Shown here one piece after another: positions 14,894 through 22,652 of a stretch of 47,709 nucleotides of DNA. The stretch comes from an uncultured Verrucomicrobiota bacterium (GTDB taxonomy: Bacteria > Verrucomicrobiota > Kiritimatiellia > RFP12 > UBA1067), in NCBI GenBank assembly GCA_947305775.1, contig CAMZEN010000017.1, positions 1 through 47,709 of the forward strand. Direction: 5' to 3'. The translations under genes were made by a program, and so were the position numbers. Each line of letters opens with the position of its first letter. The stretch's first letter is position 1. The notes beneath the pieces are model-generated. The model did not search any database. It was not told where the DNA came from and saw only the letters and a program-made list of their open reading frames with translations.

Positions 14894-16264
14894 TTAATTG
14901 GCGTCAATATTTGCGGGCCAGATTTCGCGGTGGCGTTCGTGAGCCTTTACGGTCAGGGCGGGCATAGGACGCGCCGGGCAGACGTGCTCGCATGCACCAC
15001 AACCGATGCACTTGTCGGCGTCGACAACAGGAATCTTCACACCGTTCGGACCATCAATGCGCACTATCGCCTTTACGGGACAGTGCCGGAAGCATGCCGT
15101 GCAGTTCACTCCCTCTGTCGCGGCAAGGCAACGATCCTTGTGCCACACGGCTTCGCCGATATGGATGTTCTCCTTCATGAACGACGGTATCGCCTCTATC
15201 GCGCCCGCCGGACAGACCTCCGAACACTTCGTGCAATCGACCGTGCAGTATCCCCTGTCGAACGCCATCTCAGGCTGGCCGAAGTCCTTGAGGCGCACCG
15301 AAGGACGCAACACCTTGTTGGGGCACGCCTTGACGCAAAGCTGGCAACCGACGCACTTAGTCTTGAAATTCTTGATCGAATGCGACCCGGCGGGCTTGAG
15401 CGAAGCGTTGCGCGCATCGATACCTGGATCAGATACTGCGGCGAAGCCTCCGTCGAATATCTTCTCCTCTGCGGCATCAGCCGCAAGCGCGGCACCGGCC
15501 ACGGCAGTTCCGACCAGGAAGCTGCGTCGCGTTACTCCATCCTTGGCTTCCACAGGCTCGGATGCTGCTTTTGCGCCCGACGCAATCGCACCCTTGGGAC
15601 ACAGCACCGTGCAATCGCGGCACTGCACGCACAATGTGGAGTCGATCTCCCCGCCTTTGCCGCCTATCCTGATCGCAGACGCGCGGCATGTGCGTTCGCA
15701 CTGCTTGCAGCCGATGCATTTGGATTCATCGATCTTCAGCTTGAACAATGCGCGGCGCGAAAGCCCTCCGAGGAAGGTTCCTACAGGGCAAACCCAGTTG
15801 CACCACACGCGCCCGCGCCACACGGCAAGCGCGAATATCGCAAGCCCAAACGTAAGCGCAATCCACAGGCTCGTCGCTATGCGTCCGAAGAGTCCGTAAG
15901 GCTCGATCCACGAAACGCCGAAGCCGCATAGTGCGGCCGCGAGGAACGCGGCGAGAATGACGTACCTTGCGATAGTCCGCGCCTTGGTTCTTACACCCTG
16001 CGACTTGTGCTTGAAGAGAGCAAAGGCGACGTCCTGGAAAATTCCAAGCGGACAGCACACGCCGCAATAGATGCGGCCGAAGAGCAACGTGGCAACTACG
16101 ACCGCTATAACAATGAGAGCGCTGCCGGCCATAACCGCCGGAACAAACTGCCACTTAGCGAGGAACGCGAGGTGCTTGAACGAGCAGCCCGCTAACAACG
16201 CGACGAAGCCGACGAATACCGATGCCGCGGAAATGCGGCGAACCCAAAGAACCGCCTTACGCAT
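14894..16264 (-). CDS. NapH/NapG-like membrane polyferredoxin
   Basis: A 456-residue protein. Residues about 1-180 contain about five membrane segments and two CxxxCP motifs (YCGVCCPLG, WCNWVCPVG) of the NapH/MauN family. Next come two [4Fe-4S] motifs (CIGCKQCERTC, CVQCRDCTVLCP), then an internal twin-arginine-like segment (TRRSFLVGTAVAGAALAADA) and four more Cys motifs (CVGCQLCVKACP, CTKCSEVCP, CTACFRHCP, CIGCGACEHVCP) like NapG. It is probably a membrane electron conduit between quinol and soluble partners. AAAGGAGG precedes the ATG, which overlaps the end of the aldo/keto reductase gene by 8 bp. Confidence 0.9.
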   Translation of the reverse strand: MRKAVLWVRRISAASVFVGFVALLAGCSFKHLAFLAKWQFVPAVMAGSALIVIAVVVATLLFGRIYCGVCCPLGIFQDVAFALFKHKSQGVRTKARTIARYVILAAFLAAALCGFGVSWIEPYGLFGRIATSLWIALTFGLAIFALAVWRGRVWCNWVCPVGTFLGGLSRRALFKLKIDESKCIGCKQCERTCRASAIRIGGKGGEIDSTLCVQCRDCTVLCPKGAIASGAKAASEPVEAKDGVTRRSFLVGTAVAGAALAADAAEEKIFDGGFAAVSDPGIDARNASLKPAGSHSIKNFKTKCVGCQLCVKACPNKVLRPSVRLKDFGQPEMAFDRGYCTVDCTKCSEVCPAGAIEAIPSFMKENIHIGEAVWHKDRCLAATEGVNCTACFRHCPVKAIVRIDGPNGVKIPVVDADKCIGCGACEHVCPARPMPALTVKAHERHREIWPANIDAN

Positions 16265-17600
16265 GGCGTTCCTCCTTTCTGAGATTGTAGACGAAAGCAT
16301 CCATTTCCTCAAGCCTGTTGGGAATGTCGATGCGCTGTGGACAATGGCTAAGGCACTTGCCGCAGCCGATGCAGTGCTCCGCCTGGCGAAGATGCGCAAT
16401 AGACCCGTCGTAGTCCGCGAGGAACTTGCGGCGGTTCTCAGCCTGGCGCGCGTCCGCCTCCCCGACGGGCAGACGGTCCTCGGTGCAGGCGCGGTTCCAG
16501 CAGTCGAAGAGCCCTGGGATGTCCACTCCGTATGGGCACGGCATGCAATACTGGCAAAGGTTGCACGGTATCGTCTTGTTCTGCAGCATCAGCAGCGCTG
16601 CCTCCTCAAGCGTGTCCAGCTCCTGCTGCGTAAGCGGCTTAAGCGGAGAGAGCGTCGCGATGTTCTCCACGAGATGCTCCTTGTAGGTCATGCCGCTCAG
16701 GATCGTCAGCACCCTCGGATATGTGCCGCAGAAGCGGAAAGCCCACGACGCGATCGAAGCCTCGGGATCCATTCCCTTCAGCTTGGACGCGACGGCGTAG
16801 TTGAAGCGCGCAAGCCTGCCGCCCAACAGCGGTTCCATTATGACTACCGGAATGTTCCGCGCCGCCAGCGTCTCGTAGAGATACTTGGCGTCGAGGTTGC
16901 GGTCGTTGATCTCCTTGGCGTGGAGCCAGTCCACGTAGTTCATCTGAATCTGGCAGAAGTCCCAATGGTACTGGTCGTGGTGCTCGATGCACCACTCGAA
17001 CGCCTTTGGGTCACCGTGGTAAGAGAAGCCGAGATTGCGGATGCGTCCCGCCGCGCGCTCCTCAAGAAGCCAGTCTATCGCACCGTTCTCGATGTAGCGC
17101 TTGGAGAAGGTCTCGAATCCACCGTTGCCTATGGAGTGCAGCAGGTAGAAGTCGATGTAGTCCGTGCGCAGGCATTTGAGCGAGTTCTCAAACATCGCCT
17201 TGGACGCCTCAATGGAGAACTGCTGGGGCGCGAAGTTGGAAAGCTTCGTCGCGATGAAGTAGCTCTCCCTCGGATGGCGCGACAGCGCCTCGCCCATCAC
17301 GCGCTCCGACTCGCCGCGGCAATATGCGGGCGAAGTGTCGAAGTAGTTCACGCCGTGCTCCAGCGCGAAATCGACATGCCCGTTCACGGCCTCCTGGTCG
17401 ATGGCGGCGGACGAGACCCCGTCCGCCCACGTGTTGGCGTGCTTGCCGTCCTTCGTCGGCAGGCGCATCGCACCATAGCCCAACAGCGAAATCCTGTTGC
17501 CCTTGAGGTCTTCGCGCATCGTCATTTCGCCGACGATCTCGGACTTCTTCGCGATATCGGCGAAGAACTCGCGGCGCGTCTTCTCCTGCTTCGCCTTCAT
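16257..17600 (-). CDS. Aldo/keto reductase with C-terminal 2[4Fe-4S] ferredoxin domain
   Basis: A 447-residue protein. Residues about 30-330 are an aldo/keto reductase barrel (LGYGAMRLP, YFDTSPAY with catalytic Asp and Tyr, ATKLSN with Lys, FYLLHS with His). The C-terminus has CNLCQYCMPCPYGVDIP and CIGCGKCLSHCPQRIDIP, two [4Fe-4S] sites. The N-terminus TRREFF looks like a degenerate Tat motif but lacks the hydrophobic stretch. Such proteins occur in many anaerobes beside polyferredoxins; the physiological reaction is not known. GAAGGAGG precedes the start, which overlaps the DUF1893 stop by 4 bp. Confidence 0.92.
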   Translation of the reverse strand: MKAKQEKTRREFFADIAKKSEIVGEMTMREDLKGNRISLLGYGAMRLPTKDGKHANTWADGVSSAAIDQEAVNGHVDFALEHGVNYFDTSPAYCRGESERVMGEALSRHPRESYFIATKLSNFAPQQFSIEASKAMFENSLKCLRTDYIDFYLLHSIGNGGFETFSKRYIENGAIDWLLEERAAGRIRNLGFSYHGDPKAFEWCIEHHDQYHWDFCQIQMNYVDWLHAKEINDRNLDAKYLYETLAARNIPVVIMEPLLGGRLARFNYAVASKLKGMDPEASIASWAFRFCGTYPRVLTILSGMTYKEHLVENIATLSPLKPLTQQELDTLEEAALLMLQNKTIPCNLCQYCMPCPYGVDIPGLFDCWNRACTEDRLPVGEADARQAENRRKFLADYDGSIAHLRQAEHCIGCGKCLSHCPQRIDIPNRLEEMDAFVYNLRKEERHA

Positions 17601-18166
17601 GCCGTCGCCTCCTTCGCACCTTTGCGAAGCGCATCAAGCGTCTGCCGCGCAGCGGCGATTATGGCGTCCGGCGATCTGAATCCGCCGGTCGCCGCCTCTA
17701 TCGGGCAGACGCCGGTCAAATCGCGGTTCATGATGTGAGGAACAACCACCTTGGCCTCAAGAGGAACGTTCCCGGCGGCCAGGATGTCGCGCGCGCCTTC
17801 GCTCGCAGTCCGAGCCAGCACCTTGGCGACGCCGCCCTTTACGGCGACTGCGGCGGCGGCGCGTCCCACAACGCTGTCCACGACCGTCGCGTCGGCAAGC
17901 ATCTGAGGCTGTGCATCGAGAAGCCGCATGAGCGGCCCGATGCCGCGCCCGCGCTCCACGGAGACGATTGCGCTGCCACGAACTATCACGCGGCAGACGC
18001 CTTCCTCCTCCACAAGCCGCCATGCTTCATTAATCGCATCTTCCAGGGACGGGAAATCCGCAAAGTCTCCGCTTGGGCGCACCCCTGCGACACCGGTCGC
18101 GGCGGCTCCCAATCCAACAAGCGAGGACAGCAGAAAATGCCGGCGCGATAAAGTTGATTCGCTCAT
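17597..18166 (-). CDS. DUF1893 protein with Tat signal
   Basis: A 189-residue protein. Residues 8-30 (SRRHFLLSSLVGLGAAATG) are a twin-arginine signal, so export in folded form is predicted. Residues about 45-180 match DUF1893 (VVDSVVGRAAAAVAVKGGV, then HIMNRDLTGVCPIE), a family usually found without a signal and of unknown function. The conserved Cys-Pro motif could bind a metal or cluster. It is translationally coupled to larC upstream and the aldo/keto reductase downstream by 4-bp overlaps. Confidence 0.85.
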   Translation of the reverse strand: MSESTLSRRHFLLSSLVGLGAAATGVAGVRPSGDFADFPSLEDAINEAWRLVEEEGVCRVIVRGSAIVSVERGRGIGPLMRLLDAQPQMLADATVVDSVVGRAAAAVAVKGGVAKVLARTASEGARDILAAGNVPLEAKVVVPHIMNRDLTGVCPIEAATGGFRSPDAIIAAARQTLDALRKGAKEATA

Positions 18167-19371
18167 AGTTCTCCTTTCATCGTTTCAAGTCGTTTCTTTG
18201 CTTCAGCTAAAGTAATGCAATCCTTCCGCGCAAGATTGGCGAGGTCGTCCGCCTCCCACTTTGCGCGGCAAGCGCCATATCCGCTCGCGACCTTGCGCCT
18301 GACGGTCGAACCGTCCGGAAGCGCAACCGTCTCGATCTTGCGGTCAAGCGTATAGCGGCGGCAGTGCGTTTCACGAATGCCGAGTGTCGAAGTATGTGTG
18401 AAGATCGCCTTGACGACATCCCCACGAGTTTCCGCTGCGCACATCACGCTGACGCGCTGTCCGGGACGCCCCTTCTTCATTACGACCGGCGCGAACGAAA
18501 CATCCCTGGCACCTGCAGCGAAGATACGCTCAGACGCGAAGGCTAGTTCTTCGCCTGTCATGTCATCCACATTGAAGTTGAGTTCAAGTATCTCTCCGTC
18601 GCCAGAATCTTCCGCCACGCACTCGCCAAGCATTGCACGGACGACATTAGCGCGCGGGAAATCCTTTCTGCCTGCGCCATATCCTATGGATCTTACAGTC
18701 ATCAGCGGTTGCGGACCAAAGGACGCCGCAAAATTCTTTATGAGCGCGGCGCCTGTCGGCGTGCAGAGTTCTCCGACGATTACGCCGTCGGAATAGGTAG
18801 GCACGCCCTCCAACAAAAACGCAGTCGCCGGAGCGGGAACCGGCAATACGCCATGTGCGCAGTTTACCGTTCCAGAGCCGACATGAACTGGCGACGCGAT
18901 AATCTTGTCTGGCGCGATGCGCCTAAGCAGATGGCAGAACGCCGCAATGTCGGCGATTGCATCCAGCGCACCCACCTCGTGAAAGTGTATCTCGCCCACG
19001 GCCTTTCCATGCGCTCGCGATTCTGCCGCAGCCAGAGATTCATAGACGCTTTTCACATCCTCGCGGACGGACGGCTCAAGATTGAGGTGTCCAATAAAAT
19101 GCAGCACGTCGGCAAGCGAGCGGTGCTCGTGATGATGATGGTCGTGGTGATGATGCACCTCATGTTCTTCGTGTCCGGCAACAGTCACTGAAAGATGCGT
19201 CGCGGCAATTCCGCACTTGGAAAGCATCTCCCGCTTGTACATTACGCCTGGTATTTCAAATGCATTCAGTTCGGCGACTGCGGCGTCAGGGTCTGGCACA
19301 AGCTCCAAGAGCGCCCCGGCGAGCATGTCTCCCGCCGCGCCCATTGAGCAATCGAGATAGAGGGTCTTCAT
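18163..19371 (-). CDS. larC: Nickel-pincer cofactor synthesis protein LarC
   Basis: A 402-residue LarC, which inserts nickel into the pyridinium-dithio-acid mononucleotide to complete the cofactor of lactate racemase and related enzymes, using CTP. Visible features are the N-terminal LDCSMGAAGDMLAGALLE, a His-rich loop at residues about 66-83 (HEEHEVHHHHDHHHHEH), IHFHEVGALDAIADI and the C-terminal FNVDDMTGEEL and TLGIRETHCRRY motifs. It is one continuous frame, unlike the frameshifted larC1/larC2 of Lactobacillus plantarum. AAAGGAGAGG precedes the ATG, inside the end of larB. Confidence 0.96.
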   Translation of the reverse strand: MKTLYLDCSMGAAGDMLAGALLELVPDPDAAVAELNAFEIPGVMYKREMLSKCGIAATHLSVTVAGHEEHEVHHHHDHHHHEHRSLADVLHFIGHLNLEPSVREDVKSVYESLAAAESRAHGKAVGEIHFHEVGALDAIADIAAFCHLLRRIAPDKIIASPVHVGSGTVNCAHGVLPVPAPATAFLLEGVPTYSDGVIVGELCTPTGAALIKNFAASFGPQPLMTVRSIGYGAGRKDFPRANVVRAMLGECVAEDSGDGEILELNFNVDDMTGEELAFASERIFAAGARDVSFAPVVMKKGRPGQRVSVMCAAETRGDVVKAIFTHTSTLGIRETHCRRYTLDRKIETVALPDGSTVRRKVASGYGACRAKWEADDLANLARKDCITLAEAKKRLETMKGEL

Positions 19372-20054
19372 GCCTCTCCTTTCAAGTGGTTAATACGGCT
19401 TGCAAGAAAACCCGCGCCAAAACCGTTGTCGATGTTGACGACGCTAACCCCCGCCGCACATGAGTTGAGCATCGCGAGAAGCGCAGTCACTCCGCCGAAC
19501 GATGCGCCGTAGCCCACGCTCGTTGGCACGGCGATAACAGGGGCTTCGACTAGTCCGCCGATCACGCTAGGAAGCGCCCCTTCCATTCCGGCGACGGCGA
19601 CTACCACGCGGGCGGACCTCAGTTCGCTTTCGCAGGCCAGGAGGCGGTGGATTCCCGCGACTCCGACATCATAGATCCTCACGACCTTGTTGCCAAGCGC
19701 CTCTGCGACAAGCGCGGCTTCCTCGGCAACCCCAAGGTCGCTAGTGCCGCCGCATGCCACGGCGATGACGCCCTGCCCGTCGCAAGGACGGTTCTCGCCA
19801 AGCCGTCCGAGCCGCGCATCGGCAAAATACGCAAAGTCACCGCCAAACGCATCCGCCACCCGCGCGGCCTTCTCGGCATCAATGCGCGTCACGAGCGCCG
19901 GACGCTGTCCGTGGACGTCGAGCGACTTCAAGATGGCGATTATCTGCTCGGCGGTCTTGCCTTCACCGTAGATCACCTCGCCAAAGCCCTGGCGCGCCTT
20001 GCGCTGAAGATCGACCCGCGCAAAACCTAGGTTGTCTATATCGTTAGAGGACAT
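19368..20054 (-). CDS. larB: Nickel-pincer cofactor synthesis protein LarB
   Basis: A 228-residue LarB, which carboxylates and hydrolyses nicotinic acid adenine dinucleotide as the first step of nickel-pincer cofactor synthesis. The PurE-like C-terminal domain is clear: VACGGTSDLGVAEEAAL, VAGMEGALPSVIGGL, PTSVGYGASFGG and the NIDNGFGAGFLA end. The N-terminal part (QGFGEVIYGEGKTAEQI) is normal. It overlaps larC by 4 bp and the membrane gene by 11 bp. Neither LarE nor LarA is in this window. Confidence 0.95.
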   Translation of the reverse strand: MSSNDIDNLGFARVDLQRKARQGFGEVIYGEGKTAEQIIAILKSLDVHGQRPALVTRIDAEKAARVADAFGGDFAYFADARLGRLGENRPCDGQGVIAVACGGTSDLGVAEEAALVAEALGNKVVRIYDVGVAGIHRLLACESELRSARVVVAVAGMEGALPSVIGGLVEAPVIAVPTSVGYGASFGGVTALLAMLNSCAAGVSVVNIDNGFGAGFLASRINHLKGEA

Positions 20055-20460
20055 CGGCTAGAAGATCTACCGCAAACATCAGCGCCGCGCCTAAGGCAGT
20101 AAGCGTCATCGTTCCCTTGAACCTGGCGAAGCTCCATGCCTTTGTCTTCGACACAGCTACCATGCCCGCCCAGACTGCGATGACGAGAAGAGTCATCGCC
20201 ACTCCGCGCGTTGCCATCTCGTGCAGCATTTCGCTGACAGCCTCCGGACCTTCCGTCATGGCTGTCAGGAAAGGCGGCCTGAATATGACTTCGCCGTGGT
20301 AGACGTGCTCAAGGGCGAGAATCAAGCTTCCGCCGAACATCATCTTCTCAAACCAGGGCAGCTTGGCGACGAATGGGTTGCCCTTGGTCGATTCGGGCAA
20401 CGAAAGCTTTGTCGCCGTCGCAACAACGGCGGTGGCCAATGGAACAGTGAAACATGCCAT
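20044..20460 (-). CDS. Uncharacterised membrane protein, first gene of lar operon
   Basis: A 138-residue protein with three or four predicted membrane helices (about 3-17, 42-57, 86-103, 116-135). The middle has GSLILALEHVYHGEVIF with two His and a Glu that could bind metal, followed by EMLHEMATRGV. I recall similar proteins (starting MACF) in other anaerobes but no function. As the first gene of an operon with larBC, a metal or redox role is possible; this is inference. AAGGAGAAAAAC precedes the ATG. Confidence 0.7.
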   Translation of the reverse strand: MACFTVPLATAVVATATKLSLPESTKGNPFVAKLPWFEKMMFGGSLILALEHVYHGEVIFRPPFLTAMTEGPEAVSEMLHEMATRGVAMTLLVIAVWAGMVAVSKTKAWSFARFKGTMTLTALGAALMFAVDLLADVL

Positions 20461-20590
20461 TTGTTTTTCTCCTTATTAAGTTATAAACCAATCTTTCGCC
20501 ATGTTTCGTGGCGATATCGTTCGCTTAAAGCAGCATGGTCGCCGAGTGCAAACCCGCAAACCTATTACGCCTTTTGTTTTCATGACGCAT

Positions 20591-20621
20591 ATTATATCAT
20601 CTGGAGTAAACTCCAAGTCAA
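20591..20621 (-). promoter_or_regulatory. MerR-type promoter of the lar-redox operon
   Basis: On the minus strand TTGACT (20616-20621) and TATAAT (20591-20596) are separated by 19 bp, longer than the 17-bp optimum, and the spacer contains the dyad TGGAGT-TT-ACTCCA (20602-20615). A long spacer with a central inverted repeat is the hallmark of promoters activated by MerR-family regulators. No MerR-family gene lies in this window. The remaining intergenic sequence (20461-20675) shows no gene. Confidence 0.7.
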
Positions 20622-20675
20622 TGGGTTTCGTCATCTTCCGAACTTCCCATTGCTTATGCCATATGTATCAATATC

Positions 20676-21032
20676 TCACTGTTTGGAAATGAAATATCCG
20701 AGCGCAACGGCGGCGACGCCAACCACTACGCTACCCAGCGCATACGCGGCGAATGCACACCACCGACCTGATTGCACAAGCGCAAGCGATTCCTTGGAGA
20801 AAGTGGAAAATGTCGTGAATCCACCACACAACCCGACAGTCAAGGCGAGACCTGTAAACTCGCTCCAACCGAAACGAACGCTCCATCCACCCAAAAGACC
20901 AATCGCAAAACTGCCGACGGCATTGATGGCAAAAGTCGTCCAAGGGAATGCCGCGGCAGGGAGCGCAAGAAACACAAGGTATCTCAAGACGCTACCCGCT
21001 CCGCCGCCAAGAAAGACAACCAACACTCTCAT
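20676..21032 (-). CDS. crcB: Fluoride channel CrcB/Fluc
   Basis: A 118-residue four-helix protein with GGGAGSVLRYLVF, TFAINAVGSFAIGLL and GLCGGFTTFSTFSKES, the Fluc signatures that line the fluoride pore. Fluc works as an antiparallel dimer in the cytoplasmic membrane and exports fluoride. GGGAGG precedes the ATG. I found no fluoride riboswitch in the short upstream region. Confidence 0.95.
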   Translation of the reverse strand: MRVLVVFLGGGAGSVLRYLVFLALPAAAFPWTTFAINAVGSFAIGLLGGWSVRFGWSEFTGLALTVGLCGGFTTFSTFSKESLALVQSGRWCAFAAYALGSVVVGVAAVALGYFISKQ

Positions 21033-21100
21033 CGCAGTCCTCCCGACATTTCAGCCATTACAGGTTTCAATATCGTATGCATAATGTAATTGGTATTGTA

Positions 21101-22525
21101 TCAAACCCTTTCGCCAATGATTCGCGGCATCAACTCCCTATCGTACCAAGCCACAAACTGCTTATACAAGCGAAGCATCTTTGACTTCCGACCCCAACAG
21201 CAAACGCATCCATAAGGATCACAAATCCTTGCACCAAGTCCCACGCTCGAAAACTGAAGTTGCCAATGATGTGCATTGCAGTCCGGCCATTCTTTCCAAG
21301 TTGAAACAGCAGGTGTCGTCTTTGCCATAGTTCCTATTACAAACGGAAGTGCCATTCCAAATCGTCGTCCATAGTATTGCAACAATGCCGCAGAAACGTC
21401 AAAATCACATTTGACCTCAAGCTCATGCGTTTCGCTCGCAAACTTGCCGCCTGCTTCACCCAATCCTTTAATCCATTGTGTAATGCTCAAATCAATATTC
21501 AACGCCCGTCTTGCCAATTCAATCGGGATGTCGATATATGGCAGCAGCTCCATGAATGCATACAAGAATACCGCTGCATCATCAGTGTATCCCACAACCG
21601 GAACTGGATCAGGAATGAGATCCAATGGACTAATGAAATAGAGCAAAGATGCGACAATCCGGCAAATAGCCGCCCATGGAATATCGTTTCTTTTCCCTGA
21701 AAGATTATCCCGAATCGCTTCATATGCAAGCCTCACGTAATCAAGGCATGGCGCGAACAAACCACTTCGCACAGAATCCTTCTGGAGTGTTGCATCAAGT
21801 TTTGCACCGTCGATCGCACATTTTGCCTTGCCGTTCGTCATTTCCTCGATTCGCGATTGCAAAGCCTTACGGCATTCACACTCCTCTGGAAAATCATCAA
21901 CAGGACGCATCTTTAGTGCCTCGCGATTCCAGCCTTTCACCGCCATCCAAATCACATCATCCCCGTTGTTCAAGAAATAACTGATAGCATTGGTCAAAAC
22001 ACCGATGGAAATGCCGCCGCGCCTTATGCCGTCAACAAGAGATATCCCCTTATGAAAGGTTCCGGATATGCACGAAATTGAAAACAGGTGGCAGTTGTTC
22101 CTGAACAAGTCGTATTTCACCGTCCTGATTCGGCGTATGTAAGCCCTAGCGTTTTCTGCCGCATAGGGGGATGACAACGACTTACCTGGCGACCTTGAAC
22201 ATGCGGCAAATATTCTCCGACCTGTCCGGACGTGCGACCCATTCTCCCCTTCAATGAATTCGCGGAGCGTTACTTCGCGGAGAAGATTATCGCCGAACAA
22301 TTCCGCTACATGACCGTTTCCCAGATATATTCCGCTATGTTCCACCACTCCAAACAAGTCGACAATCAACGGCGTACCTGGAGCCGGAGGCGGAACCTCT
22401 CCTTTGGCCAGTACGCAGGCAAACCGCTGGCACTTGCTTGCGATACTGTCCTTAAGGCCGGAACGATCCAGCACCTCTCCAAACAGCCGCGCAATTATCC
22501 TCCATGGCGAAATCTTTGCTCGCAT
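21101..22525 (-). CDS. LRAT-like (NlpC/P60 superfamily) domain fused to DUF1232 membrane domain
   Basis: A 474-residue protein, more AT-rich than its neighbours. Residues about 48-160 resemble an LRAT/H-box acyltransferase fold: VEHSGIYLGNGHVAELF with the catalytic His and RNNCHLFS with the nucleophile Cys. Residues about 280-350 are a DUF1232/YkvA-like domain (LLYFISPLDLIPDPVPVVGY). The remaining C-terminal region (about 365-474) has no recognised domain. The combination suggests a lipid- or membrane-associated acyl hydrolase or transferase, but activity is inference. Confidence 0.7.
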   Translation of the reverse strand: MRAKISPWRIIARLFGEVLDRSGLKDSIASKCQRFACVLAKGEVPPPAPGTPLIVDLFGVVEHSGIYLGNGHVAELFGDNLLREVTLREFIEGENGSHVRTGRRIFAACSRSPGKSLSSPYAAENARAYIRRIRTVKYDLFRNNCHLFSISCISGTFHKGISLVDGIRRGGISIGVLTNAISYFLNNGDDVIWMAVKGWNREALKMRPVDDFPEECECRKALQSRIEEMTNGKAKCAIDGAKLDATLQKDSVRSGLFAPCLDYVRLAYEAIRDNLSGKRNDIPWAAICRIVASLLYFISPLDLIPDPVPVVGYTDDAAVFLYAFMELLPYIDIPIELARRALNIDLSITQWIKGLGEAGGKFASETHELEVKCDFDVSAALLQYYGRRFGMALPFVIGTMAKTTPAVSTWKEWPDCNAHHWQLQFSSVGLGARICDPYGCVCCWGRKSKMLRLYKQFVAWYDRELMPRIIGERV

Positions 22526-22597
22526 CGGTGCGATTTCCTATCCCACAAGGCCAGTAAAAAATCCCGTATAGAAATTCTTAGCCGCTTATCACAATGC

Positions 22598-22619
22598 GCG
22601 GGGACAGTCCCCACATTTG
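22598..22619. repeat. GGGGACTGTCCCC-type dispersed repeat, copy 1
   Basis: The palindromic core GGGGACAGTCCCC on the plus strand is followed by ACATTT. Read on the minus strand it is AAATGTGGGGACTGTCCCC then GC, nearly matching the copy at 44446-44466. It lies in the 127-bp gap between the LRAT-like and lysozyme-like genes, which otherwise shows nothing. Confidence 0.6.
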
Positions 22620-22652
22620 CTAGCGCGAGCATAATGATTGAGAGAACGAGCG

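Noticed and set aside
16071..17738. Long open frame on the plus strand opposite the aldo/keto reductase gene, and similar long antisense frames elsewhere (for example 24498-26090 and 41610-42746)
   Set aside because: They lie opposite well-identified genes, show no family resemblance and lack ribosome sites. They result from high GC in third codon positions.
18163..19371. Programmed frameshift in larC
   Set aside because: The gene is one continuous frame of full length, so no frameshift is needed.
21033..21100. Fluoride riboswitch upstream of crcB
   Set aside because: The region is short and lacks the expected pseudoknot-like conserved segments.
22598..22619. Transcription terminator at the GGGGACAGTCCCC palindrome
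   Set aside because: The stem is short, leaves almost no loop when fully paired and has no T-run on either strand.
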